Part shown: positions 1-8,595 of the stretch, one piece after another
How the letters are laid out: the number at the start of each line of letters is the position of its first letter
Position numbering within the stretch: the stretch's first letter is position 1
Assembly: GCF_030282825.1 (NCBI RefSeq)
Contig: NZ_JASTZU010000058.1
Span: 326,453-390,452, forward strand
Origin: Aquibacillus rhizosphaerae
Lineage (GTDB): Bacteria; Bacillota; Bacilli; Bacillales; Amphibacillaceae
Length of the DNA stretch: 64,000 nt
Reading direction: 5' to 3'
The notes under the pieces: generated by a model
Databases searched by the model: none
Seen by the model: only the letters and a program-made list of their open reading frames with translations
Told to the model about the DNA's origin: nothing
Program-made: the position numbers and the translations under genes

Positions 1-101
1 TACTACAGAGTCTTCCTATTATACTATTGAGAAACAAATGTATAGAACTGCTATGTGCATGTTAAGACTATCAATCCATTCTTATAACGTATATGCTTAG
101 A

Positions 102-356
102 TTAATCTTCCTTTTTCTCTCTTAAAGGTTCTCCTTTAATGCTTAGACGTTTATCTGAGAAGTTATCTTTCAGATATTGAAGAAATACATGATTAACTTT
201 ATGGAGATTGTACTCATTAAGTAGTGAAGTAATGAATTATATGATATCAGCCTGCTTATTCAATTTAATGAGACTTAGGAGTGAAAACAGATACTTCTTC
301 CTTGGATAGATAATTTTTTTATCAAAGCAATCCTTCGCTTTCAACTCATTTCCCAC
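102..356 (-). pseudogene. Decayed ORF of unknown function
   Basis: Reading the minus strand from a GTG near 356 to a TAA at 102 gives about 84 codons of lysine- and leucine-rich protein, interrupted by one in-frame TAA near the middle. The tail reads LREKKED. I do not recognise the family. The continuous frame on both sides of a single stop suggests a recently broken small gene rather than chance, but no clear ribosome-binding site precedes the GTG. The rest of 1-539 shows nothing else except the promoter of the next gene. Confidence 0.3.
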
Positions 357-474
357 TCTTTTCACACCAGTAAATTAGAAAATCACTTTATCTTATGGCT
401 AATATCTTTTTTTCTTGTTAAAATATAATCTTAAGTTGAACTTAGAATAGATATTTTAAATATTTTCAAACAAA

Positions 475-507
475 GATCTTGATCTTTTTCTCAAAATAAG
501 TTATACT
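475..507 (+). promoter_or_regulatory. Methyltransferase promoter with GATC in the -35 box
   Basis: TTGATC (479-484) and TATACT (502-507) are separated by exactly 17 bases, a good sigma-A promoter, about 33 bases before the methyltransferase start. Two GATC sites (475-478 and 481-484) lie here, the second inside the -35 hexamer. GATC is the predicted target of the enzyme encoded downstream, so the enzyme may control its own transcription by methylating or binding these sites. Confidence 0.6.
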
Positions 508-539
508 GATATAAAGAAAGGCGAAAGGATGTTCGCAAA

Positions 540-1802
540 ATGGAAGAAAATAGCACTATTCGTGTAATTGAATTATTCGCCGGTGTTGGCGGTTTTCGGG
601 TAGGATTAGAAAAAGCAAATAAAGAACTTTTTGAAGTTGCATGGGCCAATCAATGGGAACCTTCTCGAAAAGCTCAAGACGCTTTTGATTGCTACGCAAG
701 GAATTTTACAGAAGGCATGCATGTGAATGAAGATATTGGTGAAATCCCTGACGAAGTATTTCAAGATATAGAACCTTCCCTTGTAGTGGGCGGATTCCCT
801 TGTCAGGACTATTCTGTAGCCCGTTCACTTTCAGGTGAAAAAGGGATTCAAGGAAAAAAAGGTGTTTTATTCTGGCAGATTGAAAGAGTAATAGAAAAAA
901 CTCACCCTAAATACGTCCTCCTTGAAAATGTTGATAGATTACTTAAATCACCTTCATCTCAAAGAGGAAGAGATTTTGCTGTCATGCTAGCGACATTTAG
1001 AAATTTAAACTACACGGTAGAATGGCGAGTTATAAATGCAGCTGAGTATGGATTTGCTCAAAGAAGAAGAAGAGTCTTCATTTTTGCATATAAAAATGGT
1101 ATTACCTTTGATCAAGAGCAACAACAAATAGATGCAAAAGATATAGTTTTCAAAGAAGGTTTCTTTGCAAAACCACTTCCAGTGCAAGAAGAACCTTATA
1201 AAAATAGAGAAGACTATGAAACTATCCCAATTGATCGGGTTGAAATTTCAGACAACTTCTCCTTTAATTTTCACAATGCCGGTGTCATGCGCAATGGAAA
1301 AATATATACGGCTCATGTACAACCAGTAGACATGAACCCTACTCCACTAAGTGATATCTTGCTTGATGAGGAACTAATTGATGACAAATTCTACTTATCA
1401 GAGCAGATGGAAGAAAAATTCAAATACTTAAGAGGACCAAAGAAAATTGAACGCACTTCCCAAGATGGTCACAAATATTATTTCTCAGAGGGTGGTATGT
1501 CTCCTACTGATGACTTGGACAAGCCCGGCAGAACGATGCTCACAAGTGAAGGTTCAATTAACCGAAGCACTCATATTATTGAAGTGAATGGCAGAAAAAG
1601 GTTTCTTACTCCTATTGAATGTGAAAGATTAAATGGATTTGATGATAACTGGACGGCAGGAATGACTGATCGTATGAGATATTTCTGTATGGGAAATGCA
1701 CTCGTTGTTAATTTAATTGAAATCATGGGAAATAGAATTATAGAGATAAACACAATCAAAACGAATAATGAAGAAGAGATTCAATTAGGACTATCTTTAT
1801 AA
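540..1802 (+). CDS. DNA (cytosine-5) methyltransferase, Sau3AI-type (GATC)
   Basis: A type II modification enzyme that transfers a methyl group from S-adenosylmethionine to C5 of cytosine, protecting host DNA from the neighbouring endonuclease. Visible motifs in order: SAM-binding ELFAGVGG (residues 11-18), catalytic GGFPCQ with Cys88 (the usual PPCQ is FPCQ here), LENVD (motif VI), QRRRRVF (motif VIII), then the C-terminal MGNALVVNL (motif X). Length 420 aa fits M.Sau3AI relatives. The target GATC is inferred from the Sau3AI/MutH-type nuclease that follows in the same direction 73 bases downstream. A rho-independent terminator separates the two genes, so expression need not be equal. Nothing suggests loss of function. 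Confidence 0.93.
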   Translation: MEENSTIRVIELFAGVGGFRVGLEKANKELFEVAWANQWEPSRKAQDAFDCYARNFTEGMHVNEDIGEIPDEVFQDIEPSLVVGGFPCQDYSVARSLSGEKGIQGKKGVLFWQIERVIEKTHPKYVLLENVDRLLKSPSSQRGRDFAVMLATFRNLNYTVEWRVINAAEYGFAQRRRRVFIFAYKNGITFDQEQQQIDAKDIVFKEGFFAKPLPVQEEPYKNREDYETIPIDRVEISDNFSFNFHNAGVMRNGKIYTAHVQPVDMNPTPLSDILLDEELIDDKFYLSEQMEEKFKYLRGPKKIERTSQDGHKYYFSEGGMSPTDDLDKPGRTMLTSEGSINRSTHIIEVNGRKRFLTPIECERLNGFDDNWTAGMTDRMRYFCMGNALVVNLIEIMGNRIIEINTIKTNNEEEIQLGLSL

Positions 1803-1829
1803 GCTGATACTTAGGTATCAGCTTTTTTA
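1801..1829 (+). terminator. Rho-independent terminator between methyltransferase and endonuclease genes
   Basis: The inverted repeat AGCTGATAC / GTATCAGCT is followed by six T residues, directly after (and overlapping) the methyltransferase stop codon. It would cut read-through into the endonuclease gene, favouring modification before restriction. Confidence 0.85.
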
Positions 1830-1875
1830 TTTATGGTAAAATATAACTAAACTATCTTTTTGAAAGGAGCTAGTT

Positions 1876-3264
1876 ATGATTTATAAAACTGAACAAGAAC
1901 TGTTAGATAAAGCCAAACAAGCTGAAGGAAGAACATTTGAAGAAATTGATAAAAGTGGCAGAATCGAAAATGGTAAGGCAAAAGGACAGCTCGGTCAAAT
2001 AATCGAAGAAAGCTTCTTTGGATATGAAATTAACTCAAAAAGTGAAGCTGACTTTACCAATTTAGGAATTGAATTAAAGGTAACACCTATTAAAAAAAAT
2101 AAAAATGGAACTCTATCTTCTAAGGAAAGACTAGTTTTAAACATCATTAACTATCACAAGGAAGTTCTTGAAAGCTTTGAAACATCAAGCTTTTGGCGCA
2201 AAAATAAAACAACGTTAATTCTCTTTTATGAATGGATTCCTGAATTGGTTAGAGGAGATTATAAAGTAATTAAATCCTACCTACATAAGTATCCTGAAGA
2301 AGATTTGGAAATTATCAGGCAAGATTGGGAGGTTATTGTTAGAAAGATAAAATCTGGTTTAGCTCATGAAATTTCAGAAGCTGATACCAATTATTTAGCT
2401 GCCTGCACAAAGGGAGCAAATAGAAACTCACTAAGAACACAGCCTTACAGTGATCAAATGGCAATGCAAAGAGCTTATTCCCTTAAACAAAGTTATATGA
2501 CTGCAATCGTTCGTAAAGAAATAAAACAAGAAGATTTAATCCGGTTTACTTCATCTAAAGAACTAAAGAAAAAATCATTATTTCAATTATTACTAGATAA
2601 GTTTGACCCCTATAAAGGATTCACGCTTGAACAAATAGCTTCAAGAACCGGATTGGAGGTCAATACTAAATCCAAACATTTCCTTCAAGAGTTGGTAAGT
2701 GGATTATTAGGTATAAGGGGAACTAAATTAGATCAAATTGAGGAATTTGCAAAAGCAAACATAGAAATCAAGACAGTTCGTCTCGAACCAGACAGCTTTC
2801 CCAAAGAGCATATGTCCTTTAAAAATATAGACTTTACCGAGTGGTTAAAAGAAGAGTGGAATGAAAGTTGGCTTAAAAACCACTTTGAAGAAACAAAGTT
2901 CTTGTTTGTAGTATTTCATTACAAAGAAAGCAAAAATGAAAACCCTGACAGACAACTTTATTTTAGTGGCATAACACTATGGAACATGCCTATGTATCAA
3001 ATAGAAGGGAAATTAAAAGAATTTTGGTTCCATGTTCAAAATCTGATAAACAATGGAATTGAGTTAGAATCTATTCCACAAAAGAATCGAACGATTGTAA
3101 AAAATAACCTCCCTAAACCCGGTTCCAATGGACTATGCCATATCAGACCCAAAGCAAGAGATGGAAAAGATAAAATTATGTTACCAGATGGACGCTACAT
3201 TACCAAGCAAGCTTTTTGGTTAGATAGAACCTATATAGCGGAAATTATTCATAAAAATTTGTAG
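1876..3264 (+). CDS. Sau3AI/MutH-family type II restriction endonuclease
   Basis: Predicted to cleave unmethylated GATC. The N-terminal part carries the MutH/Sau3AI nuclease signature: Lys/Gly-rich segment KAKGQLGQIIE (residues 34-44) and the catalytic D59-x6-E66-L-K68 triad (in ADFTNLGIELKV). At 462 aa it has the size of Sau3AI (about 490 aa), which has a second MutH-like domain lacking the catalytic residues, used for dimer-like DNA binding; the C-terminal half here ends with a comparable region (about residues 300-460). The start at 1876 follows a strong GAAAGGAG site. Expression is probably from its own promoter, since a terminator precedes it. No frameshift is present, so the pair is likely active. 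Confidence 0.9.
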   Translation: MIYKTEQELLDKAKQAEGRTFEEIDKSGRIENGKAKGQLGQIIEESFFGYEINSKSEADFTNLGIELKVTPIKKNKNGTLSSKERLVLNIINYHKEVLESFETSSFWRKNKTTLILFYEWIPELVRGDYKVIKSYLHKYPEEDLEIIRQDWEVIVRKIKSGLAHEISEADTNYLAACTKGANRNSLRTQPYSDQMAMQRAYSLKQSYMTAIVRKEIKQEDLIRFTSSKELKKKSLFQLLLDKFDPYKGFTLEQIASRTGLEVNTKSKHFLQELVSGLLGIRGTKLDQIEEFAKANIEIKTVRLEPDSFPKEHMSFKNIDFTEWLKEEWNESWLKNHFEETKFLFVVFHYKESKNENPDRQLYFSGITLWNMPMYQIEGKLKEFWFHVQNLINNGIELESIPQKNRTIVKNNLPKPGSNGLCHIRPKARDGKDKIMLPDGRYITKQAFWLDRTYIAEIIHKNL

Positions 3265-3284
3265 AAATAATTATATATATATTT

Positions 3285-3319
3285 ATAAAAAAACCTTAGG
3301 AAAAACAAATCCTAAGGTT
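3285..3319 (-). terminator. Terminator of spoIIQ
   Basis: AACCTTAGG / CCTAAGGTT arms (3292-3300 and 3311-3319) with seven T residues on the minus strand. It lies between two convergent genes, ends the minus-strand spoIIQ transcript, and its stem could also act on the plus-strand endonuclease mRNA. Confidence 0.8.
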
Positions 3320-3355
3320 CAACTATTTATGTCATATCTATTTTAATTCTATGTT

Positions 3356-4153
3356 TTAATTTACCATTTTCTCGTTGTCCTCTTCATCTGGTTCAACTTC
3401 ATCTGTTGTAGTTGATGTTTCCTGATTAGACTGGTCGGAATCTTCTTCTACTTTAGAGACTGTGACGTCACTCATAGACTGATTGAAGTAATCTTCTGGG
3501 TTGACAGGTTCTCCGTTTTTTCTTAATTGAAAGTGAACATGTGTACCACTAACTTGACCAAATAAGTTACGACCTGCTGATGCAATCGCATCTCCTTGCT
3601 TCACTTCCGCACCACTTTCTACTAGTACGTTTTCTAAACTAGCATAATAAGTGGAAATATCATTACCGTGATCAATTTTGATTAGGTTCCCAAGTAATGG
3701 ATCCTCTTTTACTTCTGTCACTGTTCCACTTAGCGATGCAGTAACATCAAAATTTTCACCATCAGCTGATGCAAAGTCTACTCCATCACTTTGGTAGTAT
3801 TTATTGTCATATAGAACAAGTGCCTTTTCTTGATCTTCACTACCAGCTTCATAATCGTAAAACTTTGTTACAATTTCTGTTTGGTTTTCCTCTGCAACAG
3901 GCATTTTCACTATTTCTTGTTGACTAACAACAGGGTCAGAATCCTTATCAAACTCTGATGGGTTACCAAAAGATTCATCATTTTCCAACTGTGATTGAGG
4001 CTCTTCATTCGCCTCCGGAATTTGATTATCTAGATTTTGGTACCATAGTACTGCTGATAACAACAACGCTGCCAGTGTTAAATATAATGCTGGAAAAAAC
4101 CACTTTCTATTAACTATTTTTTTCTCATTTTTTTTGCTTTCTTCTTCTTTCAT
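3356..4153 (-). CDS. spoIIQ: Stage II sporulation protein Q (LytM/M23 family)
   Basis: Forespore membrane protein that, with mother-cell SpoIIIAH, forms the channel needed for engulfment and late forespore gene expression. One transmembrane helix (about residues 20-40, counted from an upstream in-frame GTG) is followed by an acidic linker and a LytM fold (about 120-225). The second metal motif HVHF is intact, but the first histidine of the usual HxxxD motif is Ser (SDGVDF), as in Bacillus SpoIIQ, implying no peptidase activity. The acidic C-terminal tail (about 40 residues) is usual for the family. I prefer the ATG at 4153 because AGAGGTG sits just before it. The gene marks the organism as a spore former and stands alone. 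Confidence 0.88.
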   Translation of the reverse strand: MKEEESKKNEKKIVNRKWFFPALYLTLAALLLSAVLWYQNLDNQIPEANEEPQSQLENDESFGNPSEFDKDSDPVVSQQEIVKMPVAEENQTEIVTKFYDYEAGSEDQEKALVLYDNKYYQSDGVDFASADGENFDVTASLSGTVTEVKEDPLLGNLIKIDHGNDISTYYASLENVLVESGAEVKQGDAIASAGRNLFGQVSGTHVHFQLRKNGEPVNPEDYFNQSMSDVTVSKVEEDSDQSNQETSTTTDEVEPDEEDNEKMVN

Positions 4154-4172
4154 CGTCATCACCTCTTGCTAT

Positions 4173-4202
4173 CATAATGGACAGAATACAAGAGATTTAT
4201 AC
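4173..4202 (-). promoter_or_regulatory. Possible sigma-F promoter of spoIIQ
   Basis: On the minus strand GTATA (4202-4198) is followed after 16 bases by GTCCATTATG, which matches four of six fixed positions of the sigma-F -10 consensus GGNNANANTR. spoIIQ is a sigma-F gene in Bacillus. The match is imperfect. Confidence 0.35.
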
Positions 4203-4307
4203 ATGAATGAAAAATTTATTTTTCCACAGTTCTGTAATATTATGCATTTTCTTTTATAATACCCTAACACGGAAAATATTACCATTTGGGTAGAAGTAAC
4301 AGCTTTC

Positions 4308-4992
4308 AATCTCTCCACCCCATTTGTCTTCTCTTTAATTAATCCTGTGAGAAAGAAATTGGCTTATTAAGTAACCATGGGCGGCATGAATTTGCACACC
4401 GGTAAAACTCGCTTTTTTCAAAGTTCGCCGTATTTGTGAAAACATTGAATTATCTCTTTAATTTCTACAGAAAAGAGTGCACGATATTGAATAAAAACTT
4501 TGCAGATTCGCACAAATGGAATTTCTGATGGGACCACCACTTCATCAACAACACCTTTGAACACTACTTGATTACCATGATGATTAATTTACAGCCAAAA
4601 CTGAGTATTATTTTTTATCCCAGCTTCGTCCCACTGTTAATATAAACCTATATGATTGTCGTTCTCTAAAACTACGTTTCTCGGTTCTTCTAAGCCTCTG
4701 CCATCAACCAGCACTTTTCCTGGAATAATTAATCCTACACCACCACTATTGACCATATAGAGTTGGATAAAATTATTTGTTAGTAAATACTTGTTGGTAT
4801 CCATGCCCTGACTGATTGATGATTTTAGGATTCTATTTTTAATAGTAACGTTCTAATTTTTTAATGCATAAGATTCAGATAACTAACTGTTGTCTAAGGC
4901 CTTGCTTGGGTCATCTTTCAAAATTATCTTGTAGTGAACTGTATCAGCAGGTGAATGTGGTGATTTAAATCCAGTACACTTTCACCATCCAT
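4308..4992 (-). pseudogene. Decayed Old Yellow Enzyme family NADH:flavin oxidoreductase
   Basis: Minus-strand frames read successive conserved OYE pieces: NVTIKNRILKSSIS, then GGVGLIIPGKVLVDGRGLEE, EPRNVVLENDNH, NNTQFWL.INHHGNQ (stop where the family has Met or Gln), VVVPSEIPF, and in another frame GVQIHAAHGYLISQFLSH followed by WGGEIE. In living relatives these are the FMN-binding TIM-barrel elements, with the HAAHGYL segment at the active site. At least three stop codons and two frame changes, plus loss of the whole C-terminal third, show the gene is dead. The stretch 4890-4992 upstream reads SPADTVHYKIILKDDPSKAL in the same frame and was not identified. Confidence 0.75.
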
Positions 4993-5115
4993 GCTTTGTC
5001 TAATTCAACAATTTACGAGTGGATGGGCACTCACAACTAATTAACAAAATTGACAGTTAATGAATTTTTTGTAAAATAGACAGGTTAGATAATTTTTAAA
5101 AAGCGCGGTCTTATA

Positions 5116-5644
5116 ATGTCAATTTCACGGTTTAGTGGATTATCAGCAGTAGTAAATTATATTAAAAATCATCAACTTAGTGATGCAGTGGTAAAAAGCG
5201 GTGAGTTAGATGAAATTAAACATTTTCTTGCAGAATTACTAGAACTAGCAATGAAACTAGATAATCTAAATATAGAACTAGATCTTAAAGCTAAAGTTGA
5301 TGTCTCAGAATGGGTCCAATACGATAAAGATTTAGAAACATTAGTTAAACAGATAAACGTTAAGTTGAAAAACAACCATAATTTCGCAACGTCTGCAATT
5401 TGCTAAAAAAAGTTTTTCTCAACAAATTGCTGATTGTCTTAAGAATCAACAGTATACACAAGCAAGCGGCCTAAGATACCAACAAATCAAATTAAGAGAT
5501 GAAATTGTTTTAACTTGGGTAGATTATTATTTAACAGGATCCACCAAACTTGGTATTCTAGATCAAAAAATCGGACCGAATCCCACGGATACGGTTAAAC
5601 GTTATCTTGAGGGGTTAAAGCAGGAAATACAATATAACGAGTAA
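5116..5644 (+). pseudogene. Frameshifted gene of unknown function
   Basis: The first part (5116-5406) encodes 96 aa, helical and rich in Leu and Lys, starting MSISRFSGLSAVV. From about 5370 a second frame continues without stop to 5644 (QRLQFAKKSFSQ ... YLEGLKQEIQYNE), so one ancestral protein of about 175 aa is split by a one-base shift, probably near the A-run at 5367. A good terminator follows at once (5651), confirming the end of the transcript. No strong ribosome-binding site precedes the ATG. I do not recognise the family; a helical bundle or coiled coil is likely. A programmed shift is possible but no slippery site with a downstream structure is evident. Confidence 0.5.
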
Positions 5645-5650
5645 AAATAG

Positions 5651-5677
5651 AGGACCCGACCTATGTGGTCCTTTTTT
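5651..5677 (+). terminator. Rho-independent terminator
   Basis: AGGACC / GGTCCT arms around a ten-base loop, followed by TTTTTT, seven bases after the stop of the frameshifted gene. Confidence 0.8.
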
Positions 5678-5700
5678 GTTTATAAAATATTTATTTATCT

Positions 5701-5727
5701 AAAAAACAGCCCGATTACTCAGGCTGT
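5701..5727 (-). terminator. Terminator overlapping the end of the 401-aa gene
   Basis: On the minus strand ACAGCC / GGCTGT arms enclose the TAA stop codon and are followed by TTTTTT. It ends the two-gene transcript that begins at 7290. Confidence 0.7.
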
Positions 5728-6920
5728 TCGAAATCCACTAATGTATATTTCTCAAAATGATTCTCTTCGACATAATCATTTACAAATTCAATTTGTATAG
5801 TGGCTTTAATTTTACTCGGGACCTTGAATTGAAGATTGTTATTCTTTTTAAGGTCTTTAAACATTTTTGTAGACATTCTTCCCCCTATTTCCCCTATAGA
5901 AGTGGTGGTAATTCTAAATCTGTTATTAGTGGTATTTATTGAAGTTAATACTCCTTCAACTTCCACTTCCTTAGAATACTTTTCACTCTTGTCTTTTAGG
6001 ATCTTTTCTAAAATTTCCAGTTTTCCGTAGGAATCTTTATCGAATTTAACTTCCCTTAATGCCATTTTAGTTTTTGTTTGAGCTTCAAAAGCTAATGAAA
6101 AGTCATTTTCTACAATATCTTTCAATAATTTTTTTACACTTTTTATTGTTTCAACAGAATATTCTTCATCAATGTCTACCTGTTCTTCAATTTCCACTGG
6201 ACTTTTATGCTGAATATCATCTATTAATTCAAAAAGGTTGTTCAAAGATTTTTCAGGTAATTCAAATAAATCTTCTTCTAAACTATCTGTCATTAAATAA
6301 ACACCAAATGAAGATGGTTGAAAAGAGTCAACTCTCAAATTAATTTCATGGTCAGGTCGCTGTCCAAGCAATTTTGAACCAATATCATAAGCCATATCAT
6401 TGATAGATTTTTTCAGGTTCCCTAAAACATCTAGTAGTAGATTTAAACTTATATCATGGCTGTTACTAGTATCTCTTAATACCATTTTAAACCTTGAACT
6501 ATCAATGAGATCTTCTTCCACAGGTATAAATTTCTGTTTCGTAACATAATCATATTCCACAAAGAAATCTTCTTCTGGAAAGCTTTCTTCATCAAAGTTA
6601 TATTCTTCAACTAGCTCAAATTCAGCTTTTTTACTTGTTGGGATAGAACTTAAAAAAAGATGAAATAAACGTTTTTTGCTATATAAATGATTTAACAACG
6701 ATAAAACTGATAATCTTTGATCAATTAGGCCTTTTAATTCTTTACCTGTTATTCTTGCAAAGAGCCACTTATCAAGATTAACATCAATATCTTCTATATA
6801 ATAATTTAAAAACAGCTCATTAGAGGGAGATTGGGAAATGAAGAATAAAGGAAAATCATAATATTCGAATATATGAAAAGCCTTATATTGCTTCAAGTCC
6901 GAATGTTTTATTTTTTTCAC
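5715..6920 (-). CDS. Unrecognised 401-aa protein, second gene of a coupled pair
   Basis: I cannot assign a function. The protein is acidic and helical in its middle (residues about 110-300, with long Glu/Asp/Leu stretches) and has a beta-rich basic C-terminus (about 315-401, VEGVLTSINTTNNRFRITTT) that could be an OB-like or similar small domain. It may belong to the DUF6575-like proteins, but that is a weak memory match. No signal peptide or membrane helix. The GTG start lies two bases past the TGA of the 122-aa gene, so translation is probably coupled. Lying between restriction-modification loci, it is a candidate defence component; nothing in the sequence proves this. Confidence 0.75.
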   Translation of the reverse strand: MKKIKHSDLKQYKAFHIFEYYDFPLFFISQSPSNELFLNYYIEDIDVNLDKWLFARITGKELKGLIDQRLSVLSLLNHLYSKKRLFHLFLSSIPTSKKAEFELVEEYNFDEESFPEEDFFVEYDYVTKQKFIPVEEDLIDSSRFKMVLRDTSNSHDISLNLLLDVLGNLKKSINDMAYDIGSKLLGQRPDHEINLRVDSFQPSSFGVYLMTDSLEEDLFELPEKSLNNLFELIDDIQHKSPVEIEEQVDIDEEYSVETIKSVKKLLKDIVENDFSLAFEAQTKTKMALREVKFDKDSYGKLEILEKILKDKSEKYSKEVEVEGVLTSINTTNNRFRITTTSIGEIGGRMSTKMFKDLKKNNNLQFKVPSKIKATIQIEFVNDYVEENHFEKYTLVDFEQPE

Positions 6921-6921
6921 C

Positions 6922-7290
6922 TCAATCTCCCTCTCCTAAAAAAGCTGGCAACATATTTACCCCTTCAAATACCCATAAATTTATATGTTTGTTTTCTATA
7001 TTATGTATTCCACACTTTGCTGTGATTTTCCCTTGTGAGATTACCATCTTTCTAAATTTCTTATGTCTTCTAAGACTTTTGGCGGCTTCTGTCGTTGTGA
7101 AAAATGAAAGTGCTATTGCCCCACACTTATTCTCTTCCTTAAATGGAATGTTTGCTTCTATATGATTTTCGAAGTCGTTTTCTTGAACAACTTCTTTCTT
7201 GGTATATCTGTAAACCGGTTCTAAATCCTCAGCCCCTGCATCTGACGGTGGGCAGCATTTGGGCATATCCGCCTGATTTTTAAAAACCAT
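6922..7290 (-). CDS. Unrecognised 122-aa protein, first gene of a coupled pair
   Basis: Small soluble protein with a Cys pair near the N-terminus (MPKCCPPSDA) and a basic segment (KSLRRHKKFRKM, about residues 70-85) followed by a strand-rich end. The ATG at 7290 follows AGGGAAAGGAT, a good ribosome-binding site. Its stop codon is two bases from the GTG of the 401-aa gene, so the two are made from one message. I do not recognise the family. The dense Lys/Arg cluster could contact nucleic acid, an inference only. Confidence 0.72.
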   Translation of the reverse strand: MVFKNQADMPKCCPPSDAGAEDLEPVYRYTKKEVVQENDFENHIEANIPFKEENKCGAIALSFFTTTEAAKSLRRHKKFRKMVISQGKITAKCGIHNIENKHINLWVFEGVNMLPAFLGEGD

Positions 7291-7863
7291 TATTATATCC
7301 TTTCCCTTCTTATTTATTCATATACTCAAAGATTATGTATAAAAAAGTAAAAGTTATAAGTCAAATATACCAATGATTTTCAGAAATTTGCGGTTTTCGA
7401 CGAAAGAAGACAAAATAATACACATTGCTATAAACAAAAAATAGCCCTCCCCCCCCGTTTAATTAAAGAGTGACTACATAGATAAAAGTTTAACTTTGCA
7501 AAATTTATTTTTATTAGTCGTTTAGGATTAGATCACTCCATCCCTCATAGGAATACTAAACCTTGAGGACATGATAATTGTCATAGAACGCAATTGCTAG
7601 GTCGTTTTCTAGTTCTATTTTAATTTAGCAGTTTCAAAGATTGGACAAGTCAAAATGTCCCCTCTGACAATTAGTTATTTTACCACATTTTTTATAGACT
7701 TGTGACATATGTACAAAGCTAAACTCCGCAAACAAAAAAAGACACAACTCGAATTGATATTCTGCCAATAAAATATAGATTCGTGTCAAAAAACACACGC
7801 TCGTAGCTTGTGGTCTTCCTTTCTTCCCAAATTGATAATTATCAATAAAAAGGAAGAATACTA
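7291..7863. other. Intergenic region, 570 bp, promoters only
   Basis: AT-rich DNA between divergent genes. It holds a run of eight C residues (about 7450-7458) and a weak inverted repeat GACACAACTCGAAT / ATTCGTGTC near 7740-7790. No coding potential was found. Promoters for the coupled pair and for the XRE regulator must lie here. Confidence 0.5.
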
Positions 7864-8124
7864 TTGGATACTAAGAAAGCACTGATGAAACTTCTAGGAG
7901 ATCGACTACGTGAAGCACGTAAGGCAAAACATCTTACTCATGAAGAATTAGCAAAAAAAGCAAATTCAAATTATAATTACATAAGTGAAATTGAGCGTGG
8001 GCTAAAACTTCCAACCTTAGAAAAACTGATTAACCTCACTACCGCTTTAGAAATAAGTCTTTCTGAATTGTTTGTTGGATTTGAAGAAATACTAGAGGAT
8101 AGTTCTGATAGACCTAACGAATAA
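7864..8124 (+). CDS. XRE-family transcriptional regulator
   Basis: An 86-aa Cro/CI-type DNA-binding protein. The helix-turn-helix covers residues about 10-65: LREARKAKHLTHEELAKKAN, then the recognition helix in NYNYISEIERGLKLPTL. It ends with a short acidic tail and has no sensing domain. The start is a TTG preceded by AAGGAAG; no ATG lies in frame nearby. Small stand-alone XRE proteins of this size often repress their own promoter or regulate mobile elements and restriction systems. The broken zinc-ribbon gene follows in the same direction. Confidence 0.85.
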   Translation: MDTKKALMKLLGDRLREARKAKHLTHEELAKKANSNYNYISEIERGLKLPTLEKLINLTTALEISLSELFVGFEEILEDSSDRPNE

Positions 8125-8330
8125 TGAGAAGAAAACCTTCTAAAAATATACAGCATCATATGTTTCTCAAAAAGAGTATAACTTGTAAATTTTCAAGCTT
8201 GCAGTTTCATGCGAATGCCATCACAATAATGGTACAACCAAAAAAATCAATTACAACAAAATAGCTTAAGATTTCATCATCAACTCTTTACTAATCAAAT
8301 TATTAAAACTGCAGAAGAAGGTGGAAGAAA

Positions 8331-8476
8331 ATGGACAACAATAATTGCAATATACGCTGTCCTGTGTGTGGAAATCACATCGCAATGTGTCTAAGGAAAT
8401 AGAAGCACATAAAAACACTATTGACTCCCAACACGCTTTAATAAGAGTCTTAGCTGAAAAAGTAAATAATATCTAG
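8331..8476 (+). pseudogene. Frameshifted small zinc-ribbon protein
   Basis: ATG at 8331 follows a good GGTGGAAG site and starts MDNNNCNIRCPVCGNHI, with a CPVC knuckle, but stops at 8402. The +1 frame continues VSKEIEAHKNTIDSQHALI to a stop at 8476. Together they make a protein of about 48 aa with one zinc knuckle and an amphipathic helix, broken by one base. Function unknown. Confidence 0.45.
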
Positions 8477-8595
8477 TAATTCAAATAAACCTCAACTTTT
8501 TTTTAAGATACTCATTCTTTCAGACAACCTGGGTCTGATTATATGAATATTTATTTTCAAAACTTATCTAAAATCATTTTATTTTAATTTTTAAC

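Noticed and set aside
7440..7465. Run of eight C residues as a phase-variable switch
   Set aside because: It lies far from any start codon or recognisable promoter spacer, so no mechanism can be supported.
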